This document shows, one piece after another, positions 20,867 to 29,543 of a DNA stretch of 34,783 nt. Both the position numbers and the translations under genes were made by a program. The stretch is from Eubacteriales bacterium (GTDB lineage Bacteria; Bacillota; Clostridia; Oscillospirales; CAG-272): NCBI GenBank assembly GCA_018383975.1, contig JAHAZT010000075.1, forward strand, positions 1 to 34,783. Direction: 5' to 3'. Within the stretch, counting starts at the first letter, position 1, and every line of letters starts with the position of its first letter. The notes below the pieces were generated by a model. That model ran no database searches. It worked only from the letters and a program-made list of their open reading frames with translations, and had not been told where the DNA came from.

Positions 20867-22963
20867 ATGTTTGAAAATTACAAAGTATTCAATTATGAAT
20901 ACGCAGGTCGACCTCTGAAAGTAGAGGTTGGCAAGGTTGCGGGGCTTGCGAACGGCTCCTGCATGATAAGCTACGGTGAAACCGTTATCCTCGCCTGTGC
21001 GACGGCGTCGCCCAAGCCCAGAGACGGTATTGATTTCCTTCCTCTTTCCGTCGACTACGACGAAAAGCTCTATGCCGTCGGCAGAATTCCCGGCAGCTTT
21101 ACAAGACGCGAAGGCAGACCCGGCGAAAAGGCAATCCTTACAAGCCGCGTTATCGACCGTCCCATCCGTCCCCTTTTCCCGAAGGATCTCCGTAACGACG
21201 TAGCCCTTACTCTTACGGTTATGAGCGTCGATCCCGATTGCTCACCCGAAATAACGGCTATGATCGGCGCGTCAATCGCTCTTTCCATTTCGGACATCCC
21301 GTGGAACGGACCTATCGGCGGAGCATTTGTCGGCATGATCGGCGACAGATTCATCATCAACCCGACAGCCGAAGAAAGAAAAGAAAGCGTTCTCGAGCTG
21401 ACGGTCGCAGCTTCCGAAAAGAAGGTCGTTATGATTGAAGCGGGCGCAAAGGAAGTATCGGACGACGATATGTACAACGCGATTATGTTTGCTCACGAAG
21501 AGATAAAGAAGCTCCTCGTATTCATCAATGAAATCATTGCAGAGGTCGGCAAGCCGAAGTTCGATTATCCTTCCTGCGAGCTTGACCACGATATGTTTGA
21601 TAAAATTTTCGACTATTGCGAAAAGGCTGTTATGGAAGCTCTCGACACGGACGACAAAACCGTCCGCGACGCAAAGATGCAGCCCATTATGGACGACATT
21701 CTTGAAAAGTTCTCCGAAGAATATCCGGATCTCCCAGTCGTTCTTCCCGAACTTATCTATAAGATTCAGAAAAAGATTGTCCGCCGCTGGCTTCTCGTTG
21801 ACAAAAAGCGTGTTGACGGCAGAAGAATGGATCAGATCCGTCCGCTCGCAAGCGAGGTTGCCGTTCTTCCCAGAACGCACGGCTCCGGTCTCTTTACAAG
21901 AGGTCAGACGCAGGTTCTTTCCGTCGTAACTCTCGGACCCATGAGCGACGCACAGCAGCTTGACGGTCTTGACGACGAAAAAGAAAAACGCTATATGCAT
22001 CATTACAATATGCCCGGCTATTCAACGGGCGAGGCTAAATCCCTCCGCACACCCGGACGCAGAGAAATCGGTCACGGTGCGCTCGCAGAGAGATCGCTCA
22101 TTCCCGTGCTTCCCTCAAAGGAAGAGTTCCCTTATGCCATCCGCGTCGTAAGCGAGGTTGTTTCCTCAAACGGATCGACGTCGCAGGGCTCTGTATGCGG
22201 TTCGACCCTTGCTCTTATGGACGCAGGCGTTCCGATAAAGGCTCCCGTTGCGGGAATTTCCTGTGGACTTATCACCGCAGAGGACGGCTCATGGGACACA
22301 ATGATAGACATTCAGGGTCTTGAAGACTTCTATGGCGATATGGACTTCAAGGTTGCCGGAACACACAAGGGCATCACTTCCATTCAGATGGACCTCAAGA
22401 TCGACGGTCTCACGCCCGAAATCATAAAGAACGCTCTTGAAACAACTCACAAGGGCAGAGATTACATCATCGACGAAGTAATTCTCAAGGCAATTCCCGA
22501 ACCCAGAGCAGACGTCGGCAAGTATGCTCCGAAGATGATCTCCATGAAGATCAACCCCGATAAGATCAGAGAAGTTATCGGTAAAGGCGGCGAGGTTATT
22601 CAGAAGATTACGGCAGAGACGAACACAAAGATTGACATTGAAGACGACGGCTCAATCTTCATTCTCGCCGTAAACAAGGAAGACGCCTACGTTGCCAAGG
22701 GCATAATCGACGCCATCGTATTCGAGCCTGTTGAAGGCTGCTGCTACACCGGCACGGTTACGAGAATCATCCCCATCGGCGCGTTTGTTGAAATCGCTCC
22801 CGGAAAAGAGGGACTCGTTCACATTTCCAAGCTCGACACAAAGAGAGTTGAAAACGTGGAGGACGTTGTTTCCGTCGGCGACAAGATAACCGTCAAATTC
22901 CTCGGCACGGACGAAAAAGGCAGAATCAACCTTTCCAGAAAAGACGCTCTTAAAGAAGAATAA
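20867..22963 (+). CDS. pnp: Polyribonucleotide nucleotidyltransferase (PNPase)
   Basis: 698 residues, full length. Two RNase PH domains are present: the first with VNRSFT-like GSFTRREGRPGEKAILTSR, the second with LPRTHGSGLFTRGQTQVLS, GTSQGSVCGSTLALMDAGVP and the catalytic-side DFYGDMDFKVAGT. The helical linker lies between them. A KH domain (KIREVIGKGGEVIQKI) and an S1 domain (GTVTRIIPIGAFVEIAPGKEGLVHIS) finish the protein. It degrades RNA 3' to 5' by phosphorolysis as a trimer. The ribosome site is AGGAGG. It is terminated at 22973. Confidence 0.98.
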   Translation: MFENYKVFNYEYAGRPLKVEVGKVAGLANGSCMISYGETVILACATASPKPRDGIDFLPLSVDYDEKLYAVGRIPGSFTRREGRPGEKAILTSRVIDRPIRPLFPKDLRNDVALTLTVMSVDPDCSPEITAMIGASIALSISDIPWNGPIGGAFVGMIGDRFIINPTAEERKESVLELTVAASEKKVVMIEAGAKEVSDDDMYNAIMFAHEEIKKLLVFINEIIAEVGKPKFDYPSCELDHDMFDKIFDYCEKAVMEALDTDDKTVRDAKMQPIMDDILEKFSEEYPDLPVVLPELIYKIQKKIVRRWLLVDKKRVDGRRMDQIRPLASEVAVLPRTHGSGLFTRGQTQVLSVVTLGPMSDAQQLDGLDDEKEKRYMHHYNMPGYSTGEAKSLRTPGRREIGHGALAERSLIPVLPSKEEFPYAIRVVSEVVSSNGSTSQGSVCGSTLALMDAGVPIKAPVAGISCGLITAEDGSWDTMIDIQGLEDFYGDMDFKVAGTHKGITSIQMDLKIDGLTPEIIKNALETTHKGRDYIIDEVILKAIPEPRADVGKYAPKMISMKINPDKIREVIGKGGEVIQKITAETNTKIDIEDDGSIFILAVNKEDAYVAKGIIDAIVFEPVEGCCYTGTVTRIIPIGAFVEIAPGKEGLVHISKLDTKRVENVEDVVSVGDKITVKFLGTDEKGRINLSRKDALKEE

Positions 22964-22972
22964 TCGTAACAG

Positions 22973-22996
22973 AAAGCACCCTTCGGGGTGCTTTTT
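22973..22996 (+). terminator. Terminator after pnp
   Basis: AAAGCACCC, tetraloop TTCG, GGGTGCTTTTT: a perfect 9-bp stem with a stable UUCG loop and a T run. Confidence 0.9.
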
Positions 22997-23069
22997 GAAT
23001 TTACGGACATCTCTCTCCCGCCCGACAGACAAAATAATGTATCTAAAATATTAAATTTTCAAATTTGTA

Positions 23070-23098
23070 TTGAAAAAATCGGCAAAATGTTATAAAAT
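23070..23098 (+). promoter_or_regulatory. Promoter of fba
   Basis: TTGAAA (23070-23075) with TAAAAT (23093-23098) at 17 bases, in a very AT-rich block. TATAAA two bases upstream is an alternative -10. Confidence 0.65.
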
Positions 23099-23150
23099 AT
23101 AAATTGCAGAAATTTGTATTGTCGCGCTTGCGACAGGAAAGGATTTATAA

Positions 23151-24116
23151 ATGGCACTTGTAACAACAAAAGAAATGTTCAAAAAGGCTTATGCCGGCGG
23201 ATATGCTGTCGGCGCGTTCAACATCAACAATATGGAGATAATTCAAGCCATCACAGAGGCGGCGGCTGAAGAAAAATCCCCCGTTATCCTTCAGGTATCG
23301 GCAGGCGCGAGAAAATATGCAAAGCCCGCATACCTTATGGCTCTCGCAAAGGCAGCCGTTGAGGACACCGGCGTTGATTTCGCTCTCCATCTTGACCACG
23401 GCGCAGACTTTGAAATCTGCAAGTCGTGCATAGACGGCGGTTTTACCTCCGTTATGATTGACGGATCCAAATATTCCTTTGAAGAGAATATCGCTCTCAC
23501 AAAGAAGGTCGTTGACTATGCCCACGCTCACGGCGTTGTCGTTGAGGGTGAAATAGGCAAGCTCGCCGGCATTGAGGACGACGTCCACGTTGCCGCCGAA
23601 GACTCAACGTATACACGTCCCGAAGAGGTTGAAGAGTTCGTTTCCCGCACAGGCGTTGACTCTCTCGCAATCGCTATCGGCACGTCGCACGGCGCATACA
23701 AATTCACCCCCGCACAGTGCACACGCAATGCGGACGGCATCCTTGTTCCGCCCCCGCTCCGTTTCGACATTCTCGAAGAAATCGAAAAGAGGCTTCCCGA
23801 ATTCCCGATCGTTCTTCACGGCGCTTCCAGCGTTGCTCAGGACTGCGTAAAGGAAATCAACGCTCTCGGCGGTCACATGCCGGACGCTATCGGTATTCCT
23901 GAGGACGAGCTCCGTCAGGCGGCGAAGATGGCTGTATGCAAGATCAATATCGACTCCGACATCCGCCTTGCAATGACGGCAGGCATACGCAGAGTGCTTG
24001 CAAATCAGCCCGAAGTTTTCGACCCCAGAACGTATCTTTCCGTCGGCAGAGACGAGGTAAAGAAGATGGTCAAGCACAAGATTGTCGACGTTCTCGGTTC
24101 AAACGGCAAAGCATAA
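23151..24116 (+). CDS. fba: Class II fructose-1,6-bisphosphate aldolase
   Basis: 321 residues, zinc-dependent class II aldolase that cleaves or forms fructose 1,6-bisphosphate. The N-terminal AYAGGYAVGAFNINNMEI, the catalytic Asp and zinc His in LHLDHGADFE, GEIGKLAG with its metal Glu, IAIGTSHGAYKF, LHGASSV and the phosphate-binding KINIDSDIRLA are all present. It is a single-gene unit with its own promoter and terminator, which suits a highly expressed glycolytic gene. AGGAAAGGA precedes the ATG. A tagatose-bisphosphate aldolase of the same family cannot be excluded but is less likely. Confidence 0.95.
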   Translation: MALVTTKEMFKKAYAGGYAVGAFNINNMEIIQAITEAAAEEKSPVILQVSAGARKYAKPAYLMALAKAAVEDTGVDFALHLDHGADFEICKSCIDGGFTSVMIDGSKYSFEENIALTKKVVDYAHAHGVVVEGEIGKLAGIEDDVHVAAEDSTYTRPEEVEEFVSRTGVDSLAIAIGTSHGAYKFTPAQCTRNADGILVPPPLRFDILEEIEKRLPEFPIVLHGASSVAQDCVKEINALGGHMPDAIGIPEDELRQAAKMAVCKINIDSDIRLAMTAGIRRVLANQPEVFDPRTYLSVGRDEVKKMVKHKIVDVLGSNGKA

Positions 24117-24129
24117 AAAATATCAATTC

Positions 24130-24161
24130 CGGCAGAGGATTTTCTCCTCTGCCGTTTTTTT
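24130..24161 (+). terminator. Terminator after fba
   Basis: CGGCAGAGGA, loop TTTTC, TCCTCTGCCG, then seven T: a perfect 10-bp stem. Confidence 0.93.
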
Positions 24162-24194
24162 CAGTCGCAACACTTCCCCGCTTTTCATTTTCTG

Positions 24195-24223
24195 TTGACA
24201 TAAGCGGCGAAAAATTATATAAT
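24195..24223 (+). promoter_or_regulatory. Fully consensus promoter of addA
   Basis: TTGACA (24195-24200), 17 bases, TATAAT (24218-24223). It is exact in both hexamers and spacing, 36 bases before the start codon. Confidence 0.92.
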
Positions 24224-24258
24224 TGTTTTGTATATAAATCCGCAGAGGAGGAAAGTCA

Positions 24259-27200
24259 ATGGGAGAAATCAAATGGACAACGGCACAAAGAAACGCCATT
24301 GATGCGAGCAATCTGTCAATAGCGGTCAGCGCGGCGGCAGGCAGCGGAAAAACCACCGTGCTCACAAGACGTATTACGGAACGCATATGCTCCGGCGAAA
24401 TTGACGTTTCCCGTATTCTCGTTGTAACGTTTACGCGTGCCGCAGCAGCAGAGCTTGTGGAAAAAATATCAAAGTCGCTGGAAGACCTGTATAATCAGAA
24501 CCCCTCCGACAAGCACCTTCTGAAGCAGTTGCTTCTTCTTCCGTCCGCAAAAATAAGCACAATAGACGGCTTCTGCCTTGATATCGTGCGCGAAAATTTT
24601 CAGGAAACGGGCATTTCGGGCTTCGGAACAATGGATGCCGACGCCGAAAAAATATTGAAGGAGGAAGTCGCGGACGAGTTGATTTCCGATTATTTTGACG
24701 GCACAGTCGTCGGTGACGGAAAAATAGACGATTTCCCCGCCTTTGCTGACACCTTCGGCTCTCCCTCGTCGGACAGCCTGCTGAAAGAGCGGATGGTTTC
24801 TCTGCACATGTTCTATTCCGGATGCATAAACCGCGAAAAAGCGATAAAGGGCGAATCGTCCGGCGAGGACTTTGCCAATTCCTTCTGGGGAAACGCGATA
24901 TACGGTCTCGTTAAAGAATTTTTGCAGTATTATATAAATTTTTATCGCATTGCGATTGACGAAATAGACGCGACGCGCGGCGCCGAAAGCCGCAGGCCGT
25001 CATATAAAAAAGAGTCCGACTTCTGTCTGTCTCTCTATAACAAGTTGACCTCCGGCGCGCCTTATGCGGAAATACGTGATTGCCTTGCCGGCTTTGAGGA
25101 AACAATCAAGGAAAGCTCCGGAAGCGTCAAAAAGGAACACCAAACACCTGCGCTCAATGCATATCGTGAAATCCGCAGTAAATTCAAATCCAAATTGGCG
25201 GAAATCCGGAGCAAATATTTTTCGCTTTCCGAACAGGCTCTGGCGGAAACGCTGTCACGGGCAAGCCTTATGCAGGATAACCTCATACGCTTTCTCAATG
25301 AATTCGACCGCAGACTCATGGAAGAAAAAAAGCGCAGGCATATGTTCGGCTTTGCGGATATAGCCCGCTTCGCGCTCAATCTTCTTTATGACGAGAAAAA
25401 CGACGCCCCGACCGCCGCCGCAAGAGAAATATCCGATAGATTCAGCGAAATATATATAGACGAATTTCAGGATACAAACGAGCTGCAAAACAAAATCTTT
25501 ACGCTGATTGCAAAGGAAAACAACCTCTTCACCGTCGGCGATAAAAAGCAGAGCATTTATGATTTCCGCGGCGCAGAGCCGGCAATATTCGACCGCCAGC
25601 TCACCGATAGGAAAAAATACGGCGAACACGGCGAAAATAAAGCCGCAAAGGTTTTCCTTTCGGAAAACTTCCGCTCCGGAAAAAAGGTTATAGATATCGT
25701 GAACGGCATTTTCTCCGTTCTTATGAATACCGACGGAGAAACCGTTTACGGAGCAGACGAACAGCTCGTCTGCCATCAGACCGACATAGTCTGCCCGCAG
25801 CCGGAAATGCACATAATCTGCACCTCGGACGACAACCCGTCGCTGACGGAGGAAGCCTATGTGGCTGAAAAGATATCTGCGCTGATTGCCTCCGGCGAGA
25901 CCGCGGCAAACGATATAGCCGTGCTTCTGAGAACGGACAAAATCGCAATGTCGCTTTCGGAGGAGCTTTCAAAAAGAGGGGTGCTTTGCCGGAACGCTTC
26001 GATTAAAGGATTTTTTGAATCTCCGGAGGTACTGCTCGTTCTTTCCCTGCTCAACACGATAGACAATCCCTCGCGTGACGTTTACCTCGCCGCAACGCTC
26101 AAAAGCCCGATATACGGGGTCACTCTTGACGAGCTTCTGCGGATAAAACGCGAAAATCCCTCCGGATCGCTCCATTCCGCGCTGAAAGAATACACGGAAA
26201 AGCATAATTTTGAAAAAGGCAAGCGGTTTTTCGCCGATATGGAAAAGTTCCGCAGTAAAGCAAAAATATGCACCTGCGGCGAGCTTTTGAAGGAGGTTTA
26301 TGCCGAAACAAAGATAACCTCCATTCTCGGCAGAGAGGTCAAATGCTATGAAAATCTGCGTCGACTCTACGATTACGCGCTGAATTTTGAAAGCGGCGGC
26401 AGCAAAGGACTGTATTCGTTTATTTCATTTGTGAACGAGATTATAAACACGCAGACGAAGATTGAAATTCCCGGCTTCGGCGGAACCGCAGACGCCGTCA
26501 CCATAATGACAATGCACGCCTCGAAGGGGCTTGAATTCGATACGGTCTTCCTCTGCGATACAAAAAGGCAGACCAACACCGAATATACAAGAGGAAGCGT
26601 TCTTGCCGTGCGGAACACGCCAATCGCGTTCGACCTTTATGAAAACGATAACGGCGGAAAAATTATAGATACGCCCATGCATCGCGCGGCCGTCGACCTT
26701 CAGAGCGGCAGACTTGCCGAGGAAGCGTGCCGGCTTCTCTATGTTGCCCTCACGCGCGCAAAGCGTCGCCTTGTAATCACGGCGGCGGTAAATGACGTTG
26801 CAAATACGAACGGCAAAGCAAAAAGTCCGGAGGAAAAGTTCGATTTTACAGACGCAACGTCCTCTGTGAGCATAAAATCAAAGCTGTTTTCATCATACAG
26901 TCGCAAAAAATGCCTTTCCATGCTCGACTGGATCTGTATCGGTCTTGCGCAGCATCCCGAGCTTTGCTCGATTGATTTTGTGCGCGGACTTCCGGATCAC
27001 GCGGCTGTCCCGTCGGATGAGGAAACCGGCGGAGAGGACAATTACGAAAAAGGGCTTGCCATCGTCCGCGAGAGGCTCGGCTTTGAATATCCTCATAAGA
27101 TTCTCAGCAGGATTCCGTCCAAGCTGTCGGTATCAAGGCTTTATCCGGACGCGCTCGACGAAGGCGACGAAGCGGTCGCCCGACTCGACGGAACGCCCGC

Positions 27201-27804
27201 CGTCCCCGACGAGGAAAAAAGCGAAGCGTACCCCGCTCCCGTGTTCATCGCCGGCGAAACCGAAAGCGGCGCCTCACACGGCACCGCAATGCATACCTTT
27301 ATGCAGTTTTTCGATTTTGAAAGCGTCGATAAAAACGGCGTCGAAGCGGAAATCAAGCGGCTTGCGGAGAATAAATTCATCTTTGAAAGCGACAGGGAAA
27401 AGCTGAATATACGCAAGCTCGAAAAATTCTTTTCATCGCCACTCGCAAGCGTTATGAGAAATGCCGACCGCATTTACAGGGAAAAGAGATTTATAATTTT
27501 CTATCCCGCTGAGCGCTTCTCAGAGGACGAGGAGACGAAAAAAGCCCTTGCTGGCGAAAGGCTGATGGTTCAGGGCGTAATCGACTGCGCCGTGAAAACA
27601 AAAAGCGGCGAGCTTATTCTTGTCGACTATAAAACCGACTTCTTCCCCGCAGGCACGGAAAAAGACGAAATAAAAAAGACGCTGATACAGCGTCACAGCC
27701 GACAGCTCGGCTATTACAAATACGCCTGCGAAAAGCTTTTCGGAAAAGCTCCGGAGCATACCTATATTTATTCCTTCGCGCTCGACGACGCGATAGAATT
27801 GTGA
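24259..27804 (+). CDS. addA: AddA helicase-nuclease subunit of the AddAB recombination enzyme
   Basis: 1181 residues, UvrD/RecB-type helicase with a C-terminal nuclease. Motifs are Walker A AAAGSGKT (25-32), motif II DEFQDT (from about 401), motif III VGDKKQSIYDFRGAEP, motif V TMHASKGLEFDTVFL (about 750) and motif VI RLLYVALTRAKRR. The RecB-like nuclease shows QGVIDC (about 1104) and VDYKTD (about 1122), both with their catalytic acid and lysine residues. It processes double-strand breaks with AddB for recombination repair. addB normally sits directly upstream in Clostridia; here fba is upstream and addA has its own promoter, so addB must lie elsewhere or be missing. The ribosome site is AGAGGAGGAAAG. 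Confidence 0.95.
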   Translation: MGEIKWTTAQRNAIDASNLSIAVSAAAGSGKTTVLTRRITERICSGEIDVSRILVVTFTRAAAAELVEKISKSLEDLYNQNPSDKHLLKQLLLLPSAKISTIDGFCLDIVRENFQETGISGFGTMDADAEKILKEEVADELISDYFDGTVVGDGKIDDFPAFADTFGSPSSDSLLKERMVSLHMFYSGCINREKAIKGESSGEDFANSFWGNAIYGLVKEFLQYYINFYRIAIDEIDATRGAESRRPSYKKESDFCLSLYNKLTSGAPYAEIRDCLAGFEETIKESSGSVKKEHQTPALNAYREIRSKFKSKLAEIRSKYFSLSEQALAETLSRASLMQDNLIRFLNEFDRRLMEEKKRRHMFGFADIARFALNLLYDEKNDAPTAAAREISDRFSEIYIDEFQDTNELQNKIFTLIAKENNLFTVGDKKQSIYDFRGAEPAIFDRQLTDRKKYGEHGENKAAKVFLSENFRSGKKVIDIVNGIFSVLMNTDGETVYGADEQLVCHQTDIVCPQPEMHIICTSDDNPSLTEEAYVAEKISALIASGETAANDIAVLLRTDKIAMSLSEELSKRGVLCRNASIKGFFESPEVLLVLSLLNTIDNPSRDVYLAATLKSPIYGVTLDELLRIKRENPSGSLHSALKEYTEKHNFEKGKRFFADMEKFRSKAKICTCGELLKEVYAETKITSILGREVKCYENLRRLYDYALNFESGGSKGLYSFISFVNEIINTQTKIEIPGFGGTADAVTIMTMHASKGLEFDTVFLCDTKRQTNTEYTRGSVLAVRNTPIAFDLYENDNGGKIIDTPMHRAAVDLQSGRLAEEACRLLYVALTRAKRRLVITAAVNDVANTNGKAKSPEEKFDFTDATSSVSIKSKLFSSYSRKKCLSMLDWICIGLAQHPELCSIDFVRGLPDHAAVPSDEETGGEDNYEKGLAIVRERLGFEYPHKILSRIPSKLSVSRLYPDALDEGDEAVARLDGTPAVPDEEKSEAYPAPVFIAGETESGASHGTAMHTFMQFFDFESVDKNGVEAEIKRLAENKFIFESDREKLNIRKLEKFFSSPLASVMRNADRIYREKRFIIFYPAERFSEDEETKKALAGERLMVQGVIDCAVKTKSGELILVDYKTDFFPAGTEKDEIKKTLIQRHSRQLGYYKYACEKLFGKAPEHTYIYSFALDDAIEL

Positions 27805-27815
27805 AAGGAAGCAAT

Positions 27816-28337
27816 ATGAAAAAAAGAACAAAATTCAATGCGGCATATCTTCTGTGCCTTATACCCGTGGTTTCGGTTTTTGCCTTTATCGGGCTTATTC
27901 TGATACCGGACAAATTTATTTATCTGAAAAGCCTGCCGATATGGGTTCCCATCGGTCAGCAGAACGTCAGCGGACTTTCCGTTATCAGCGTGATTATCGT
28001 GATTGCGACAATGCTGGCTTGGGGATATTGCGGATATTTCGCGGCAAGGAAAAAGCTCCGTCTCGCGATTGCAACTCTGACGGCAAACGCAATTCCTCTT
28101 TTGTCTCTGCTTCTTTACGTAGTTTTCAATATCATTGCGATGTTCGGCAAAAGCAACCTTTCCCAAACGGCAGACATGTTTGCCGTCGGTTTCGGACTTT
28201 TCAATATAACGGGCAGCTTTATTTACAGCGTTTCCGAATCGCCCGCAATTGAAATCATCTTTGACCTCATCCTCACCTTAGGCACATTTGTCATCGGATA
28301 TTCAATCGGCGCGGCGAAGAAAAATAAAAACAAATAA
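27816..28337 (+). CDS. Small polytopic membrane protein of unknown function
   Basis: 173 residues from ATG 27816. A GTG five codons upstream overlaps the addA stop, but AAAGGA (27804-27809) fits the ATG better. Four hydrophobic segments are visible: AYLLCLIPVVSVFAFIGLIL, LSVISVIIVIATMLAWGYC, LTANAIPLLSLLLYVVFNII and IIFDLILTLGTFVIGYSIG. Basic ends (MKKRTK, AAKKNKNK) put both termini inside. No family is recognised. It starts 11 bases after addA, so it is probably co-transcribed with it, though no functional link is known. Confidence 0.75.
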   Translation: MKKRTKFNAAYLLCLIPVVSVFAFIGLILIPDKFIYLKSLPIWVPIGQQNVSGLSVISVIIVIATMLAWGYCGYFAARKKLRLAIATLTANAIPLLSLLLYVVFNIIAMFGKSNLSQTADMFAVGFGLFNITGSFIYSVSESPAIEIIFDLILTLGTFVIGYSIGAAKKNKNK

Positions 28338-28377
28338 TCCGGCACGTTTCGACAATATCCTCATAGAATAATATCAG

Positions 28378-28405
28378 GACGGGGAAATATCCGGTTTGCC
28401 CCGTC
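28378..28405 (+). terminator. Weak terminator-like hairpin after the addA unit
   Basis: GACGGGG (28378-28384) pairs with CCCCGTC (28399-28405) around a 14-base loop. There is no real T run (TGTTGAG follows), so function is uncertain. The rest of 28338-28456 shows only a GCCGC-AAA-GCGGC hairpin (28429-28441) directly before the ribosome site of the small peptide gene. Confidence 0.4.
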
Positions 28406-28456
28406 TGTTGAGAACACTATTCATATTTGCCGCAAAGCGGCGAAGGGAGGATATAC

Positions 28457-28552
28457 ATGAACAACTGTCTTTGCAACCTTTTCGACGGTAACAACACTTG
28501 CCTTTGGATTATTGTTATAGCTTGCGTGGTTCTCTGCTGCTGCAACAGATAA
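28457..28552 (+). CDS. 31-residue Cys-rich hydrophobic peptide
   Basis: An open frame from ATG to TAA encodes 31 residues: an N-terminal MNNCLCNLFDGNNTC, a hydrophobic LWIIVIACVVL and a CCCNR end. Six of its residues are cysteines besides the transmembrane-like core. A strong GAAGGGAGG (28442-28450) precedes the ATG by 6 bases, which supports real translation. Short proteins of the same look (MNNC-, a WIIIL core and a CCC end) occur in Clostridia from memory; their function is not known to me. Membrane-anchored peptide, metal-binding peptide or spore-associated peptide are all possible. Confidence 0.65.
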   Translation: MNNCLCNLFDGNNTCLWIIVIACVVLCCCNR

Positions 28553-28670
28553 CGGGATTTTGCATTTCTCCTTTGCGGGAAATTTTCAATAGCGACTGCG
28601 TCGCGGTGAAAGAAAACGACAGAAGACAAAAGCAAAAAGATTTTTCATATAAAGACTTTTCTCGGAAATG

Positions 28671-28704
28671 AAACACGGGAGCGGTTTTCCGCTCCCGTGT
28701 TTTT
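28671..28704. terminator. Bidirectional terminator between the peptide gene and darA
   Basis: AAACACGGGAGCGG (28671-28684), loop TTTT, CCGCTCCCGTGTTT: 14 perfect pairs with T runs on either strand. It ends the minus-strand ABC-DUF1854-darA operon and any plus-strand transcript from 28457. The 118 bases before it (28553-28670) contain no gene or clear signal. Confidence 0.92.
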
Positions 28705-29029
28705 ATATTTTTTCAAATTCGTCAACGGAGAGCGTGAACATAACGGCACCGCCGATTGTCACCTTTTCCTCAACGGAATGATTGAGCAGTCCCCTGCCGA
28801 ACGCTTCGACGGAGGGCGCTGTTTTTACCCTCGTCACACAGTATTTTCTGAGAATTTCTTTGAGCTCGGGAAGTCGTTCCTTTTCCGTGCCGATGAGCAA
28901 AGTCGTGTTGCCGACCATGAGAAAGCCGCCCGTCGTTGACAACTGCGTGACAAAAAAGTCACGTCCCGTCAGGGCTGTTATGGCTGTTCTGCTGTCGTCG
29001 TTGTTGATTACCGCAATTACAAGTTTCAT
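28703..29029 (-). CDS. darA: Cyclic-di-AMP receptor DarA (PstA), PII-like
   Basis: 108 residues, the normal length. The pattern matches Bacillus DarA/YaaQ: MKLVIAVINNDDSRTAITAL, then FFVTQLSTTGGFLMVGNTTLLIG, which carries the c-di-AMP-binding TTGGFL and GNTT loop, and a closing IGGAVMFTLSVDEFEKI strand. Proteins of this PII-like family form trimers and bind cyclic di-AMP; their downstream targets are still unclear. It follows a DUF1854 gene by 11 bases and an ABC exporter gene, which is an unusual and suggestive context. AAGGAG precedes the ATG. Confidence 0.93.
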   Translation of the reverse strand: MKLVIAVINNDDSRTAITALTGRDFFVTQLSTTGGFLMVGNTTLLIGTEKERLPELKEILRKYCVTRVKTAPSVEAFGRGLLNHSVEEKVTIGGAVMFTLSVDEFEKI

Positions 29030-29040
29030 ATTTTTTCTCC

Positions 29041-29529
29041 TTACATATCGAATTTCAAAAAGCCGAGGCTTTCTTTGTCGAGCTTGTGAACGTCTTCAAT
29101 TTCATAGCGGTTGTCGTTTGAGTCGCGGATTAAAATCCTTCCGTCATAGAGCGTTTTTATGTCTATGCTGGTATTGAGTATCGAAAAGCTGTGGTTGCCT
29201 CTGTCCGTCTCGACCGTCCACGTTATGTTGCCGTATTTTTCAACGCGGGAAAGTATTTTCTTTATTTTCGGCACGATATAATATGAGGCAAGACAAGCCC
29301 TTATCGCCTCTGCGGAGTCCGGCATAAGCCGGTCAAGATCGCGGATTATCGCAATTTCCTTGCCTGTTTCGTCCGTCAGAGAAATATATTTTGTTATTCC
29401 CGAGACGGGAAAAAGCCTGATCGGTTCAAGGTTTTCAAACCGACGTCCGTCATACATTTCAAGGGATACCGTCGTTTCCCCCGTCTTTTTTATACGAACC
29501 TCGTCGCCGCTGATAAAAAATCCTATCAT
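29041..29529 (-). CDS. DUF1854 domain protein
   Basis: 162 residues matching the DUF1854 family: GRRFENLEPIRLFPVSG near the N-terminus, then the diagnostic ITKYISLTDETGKEIAIIRDLDRL and AIRACLASYYIVPKIKKIL and WTVETDRGNHSFSILN, ending near DIKTLYDGRILIRDSNDNRYEI. The family is of unknown function and is known to neighbour ABC transporters. Here it sits 14 bases after such a transporter. It is probably cytoplasmic, with no signal or membrane helix. The ribosome site is AAGGAGGCG. Confidence 0.88.
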   Translation of the reverse strand: MIGFFISGDEVRIKKTGETTVSLEMYDGRRFENLEPIRLFPVSGITKYISLTDETGKEIAIIRDLDRLMPDSAEAIRACLASYYIVPKIKKILSRVEKYGNITWTVETDRGNHSFSILNTSIDIKTLYDGRILIRDSNDNRYEIEDVHKLDKESLGFLKFDM

Positions 29530-29543
29530 CTTCCGTCGCCTCC

